Shown in pieces: positions 62,214-64,000 of a stretch of DNA of 64,000 bases. The notes beneath the pieces were generated by a model. It saw nothing but the letters and a program-made list of their open reading frames with translations, did no database searches and was not told the origin of the DNA. This DNA is from Saccharobesus litoralis (GTDB lineage: Bacteria > Pseudomonadota > Gammaproteobacteria > Enterobacterales > Alteromonadaceae). The stretch lies in NCBI RefSeq assembly GCF_003063625.1, contig NZ_CP026604.1, positions 1,798,001 to 1,862,000 of the forward strand, written 5' to 3'. Positions within the stretch are counted from its first letter, which is position 1; every line of letters begins with the position of its first letter. A program made the translations under genes and the position numbers.

Positions 62214-63992
62214 ATGAGCCAATCTTTAAATAACCCGCTGGATTTCGCTTTTCGCTCCTCATGGCTCAAGTGGCTAGTTGAACGGGCAACTCGCTTACAC
62301 GTGGTTAAACAATGGTATCAAGATTGGCTTGAAAATGACCTACCGCAACGCAGCCTTGATAACCCACAAATTGGCAGTGAATTTTTGGATTATACCTTGG
62401 GGCGGCTCAATGCTGGCACTGTGGTTCTTAACGAAGCACCTTGTGCAATTAAACCGACAGGTGCGCAATTATTTGTGGCCAATCATCCGTTAGGTGGATT
62501 AGACGGTATGTTATTAACCCAATATTTGTTAAAGCTCCGGCCAGATCTAAAAGTATTAACCAACGAGTTGTTATTAGCGTTTCCTGAGTTTAAGCACTTA
62601 TTTGTTGGGGTTGATGTATTAAACCCCAACAAGCAGCGCGAGAATGCCAAAGGGATCCGCGCGATTAATCAGCATTTAAAAGCGGGCGGCGCGGTATTGA
62701 TATTTCCTGCGGGTACGGTATCAGAATTAAAGCTGTCGCAAATGAAAATTAGCGACGCACCTTGGCATGAATTGGTGGCTAAGTTGCAACGTAAACATCA
62801 AGTAGATTGCACGCCTATTTTTGTTGAAGCGAAAAACAACATTCCGTTTTATGTCTCAGGGCTGATCCATAAGCGTTTACGAACCGTGTTTTTGTTACGA
62901 GCCATGTTGGCTAATAAAGGCATACGCATGCCTATTCGTATCGGTAACACCATTACAGCGCAAGAAGTGGCAAGTTTGCGTGATGGTCGCGCTCATACAG
63001 ACTTTTTGCGTTTATGTTGTGAATCATTACAAAGCAAGCCGCATAAACCGAAAACTCGGCAAGTTAGCAGTATTAAAGGCAATGCCAATCGTGAAAAACT
63101 TATCGCCCATCATCAGCAATTAGATGAGTATTTATTGGTCGAGCAAGGCGATTTTGCGGTTTACTGTGCGCCGCATGCAAAAATGGGCTGCGTGATGCAG
63201 CAAATTAGCATTAGCCGAGAATTAACCTTTCGCGCTGTCGATGAAGGAACAGGCAAAGAATTAGATAGCGATGGCTTTGACCCTTATTACTGGCATTTAT
63301 GGGTATGGGACAAGCAAGCTCACACTGTCGTTGGTGGCTATCGCATGGCTAAGGTCGATGAGTTGATCAATCAACATGGTGTTAAACGGTTATACAGCAA
63401 TTCCTTGTATAACTATGATCCTAGCTTTATTGCCAAGTTGCAAAACTCGGTTGAGGTTGGCCGCTCTTTTATTGTGCCTGAATATCAAAAACACCCACGC
63501 GCGCTAGACATGTTATGGAAAGGCATTGGTGCTTATATGGTTAAAAACCCGCAATACCATACCATTTTTGGTTGTGTCAGCATTTCGTCGCAATATTCGC
63601 AAATGGCGCGTAGTTTACTCGCCGACACGTTTGCCTATCATTACGCGACAGATAAAGCGGTAACTAAACTGGTTAAGCCGCGCAAGCCTTTGAAAAACAA
63701 TTATAAACCTTGGAGTGATGCCTTACTGCAATCCATGGCCGAGATCCCCATTATTAATAAATTAATTGGTCGGCTAGACGCTGGCAAAACTGTACCTGTG
63801 CTTATTCGCCACTATTTAGCGCTAAACGGCAAATTTATTTCGTTTACGGTTAATTCCAGTTTTAATAATTCGCTTGATGGCCTTATTACGGTTGATTTAC
63901 GTTGCGCGCCAGACAAATATGTAAAACGTTATTTAGGCAAACAGGGCGCTGAGCAATTTAAAATAAAATGGGGATTGCAAGATGCTGCTTAG
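62214..63992 (+). CDS. Fused acyltransferase, OlsF-like (ornithine/amino-acid lipid synthesis)
   Basis: 592 residues with two domains. Residues about 60-260 are a PlsC/lysophospholipid-type O-acyltransferase with the N-H-x4-D-like NHPLGGLDGM, FVGVDVLNPNK and LIFPAGTVSE. Residues about 310-560 are an OlsB-like N-acyltransferase of GNAT fold: ISRELTFRAVDEGTGKELDS, LYNYDPSFIAKLQNSVEVGR, FIVPEYQK and IFGCVSISSQYS. The same order occurs in OlsF, which makes ornithine lipids alone. The classic H-x4-D is kept in the O-acyltransferase half. It follows the ATP-grasp-like gene in an apparent operon. Lipid class (ornithine, lysine or other) cannot be told. Confidence 0.85.
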   Translation: MSQSLNNPLDFAFRSSWLKWLVERATRLHVVKQWYQDWLENDLPQRSLDNPQIGSEFLDYTLGRLNAGTVVLNEAPCAIKPTGAQLFVANHPLGGLDGMLLTQYLLKLRPDLKVLTNELLLAFPEFKHLFVGVDVLNPNKQRENAKGIRAINQHLKAGGAVLIFPAGTVSELKLSQMKISDAPWHELVAKLQRKHQVDCTPIFVEAKNNIPFYVSGLIHKRLRTVFLLRAMLANKGIRMPIRIGNTITAQEVASLRDGRAHTDFLRLCCESLQSKPHKPKTRQVSSIKGNANREKLIAHHQQLDEYLLVEQGDFAVYCAPHAKMGCVMQQISISRELTFRAVDEGTGKELDSDGFDPYYWHLWVWDKQAHTVVGGYRMAKVDELINQHGVKRLYSNSLYNYDPSFIAKLQNSVEVGRSFIVPEYQKHPRALDMLWKGIGAYMVKNPQYHTIFGCVSISSQYSQMARSLLADTFAYHYATDKAVTKLVKPRKPLKNNYKPWSDALLQSMAEIPIINKLIGRLDAGKTVPVLIRHYLALNGKFISFTVNSSFNNSLDGLITVDLRCAPDKYVKRYLGKQGAEQFKIKWGLQDAA

Positions 63993-64000
63993 CCATGCCG

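Overview
The window reads as the chromosome of a marine, polysaccharide-degrading gammaproteobacterium of the Alteromonadales type (Catenovulum/Paraglaciecola-like; inferred). The supports are two large TonB-dependent receptors of the alteromonad kind, secreted lyases and sulfatases, a TRAP uronate transporter, fairly AT-rich DNA, and intergenic spaces full of short palindromic repeats. I see no rRNA, tRNA, CRISPR array, prophage or insertion-sequence transposase.

Layout. 1-0.6 kb: 3' end of a secreted LamG-like protein. 1.6-7 kb: a TonB receptor divergent from a BNR-propeller lyase of the ulvan-lyase (PL24/PL25) type. 7-18 kb: fructose-1,6-bisphosphatase, then a compact L-rhamnose catabolic cluster (bifunctional rhamnulose-1-P aldolase/lactaldehyde dehydrogenase, isomerase, NCS1-like permease, kinase) and a Cache-domain chemoreceptor. 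18-25.5 kb: a less coherent stretch with small secreted proteins, an esterase, AraC and LuxR regulators, a FabA-like dehydratase, an FMN reductase and a pirin. 25.8-35 kb: two GntR/FadR regulators, a beta-helix lyase-like protein with thrombospondin type 3 repeats, a second TonB receptor and an orphan solute-binding protein. 35.5-49.2 kb: one long same-strand gene train for uronate uptake and catabolism. 49.5-53.6 kb: a GntR regulator, 6-phosphogluconate dehydrogenase, a DUF4861 protein and another GntR regulator. 53.8-57.6 kb: two S1-type sulfatases. 57.7-64 kb: small lipoproteins, an AlkD-like protein, an aminoglycoside/choline-kinase-like protein, an ATP-grasp-like protein and a fused acyltransferase of OlsF type.

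How it fits together. Rhamnose, uronate and sulfate removal together are what ulvan (sulfated rhamnose plus glucuronic/iduronic acid) requires. The most interesting part is 35.5-51.8 kb. A fructuronate-reductase-like enzyme, a lactate-racemase-superfamily protein (LarA homologue) with a complete nickel-pincer cofactor set (LarB, LarC, LarE) and a nickel permease, a gluconokinase and 6-phosphogluconate dehydrogenase can be joined into one route: fructuronate > D-mannonate > (nickel-pincer C2 epimerisation) D-gluconate > 6-phosphogluconate > ribulose-5-P. This would replace the usual mannonate dehydratase/KDG branch, whose UxuA is absent from the window. A shared motif, TTGGTAAGGCCA or one mismatch of it, sits at the promoters of the uronate operon, gnd, the beta-helix protein and the second TonB receptor. 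It ties these genes into one probable regulon of the local FadR-type regulators. KduI and KduD handle the unsaturated uronate branch in parallel.

The intergenic DNA carries several families of small modular repeats. The clearest is a MITE-like element bounded by TATAGTC...GACTATA that lies at or beside the stop codons of genes. A run of nine CCGAAA hexamers ends on the start codon of one gene.
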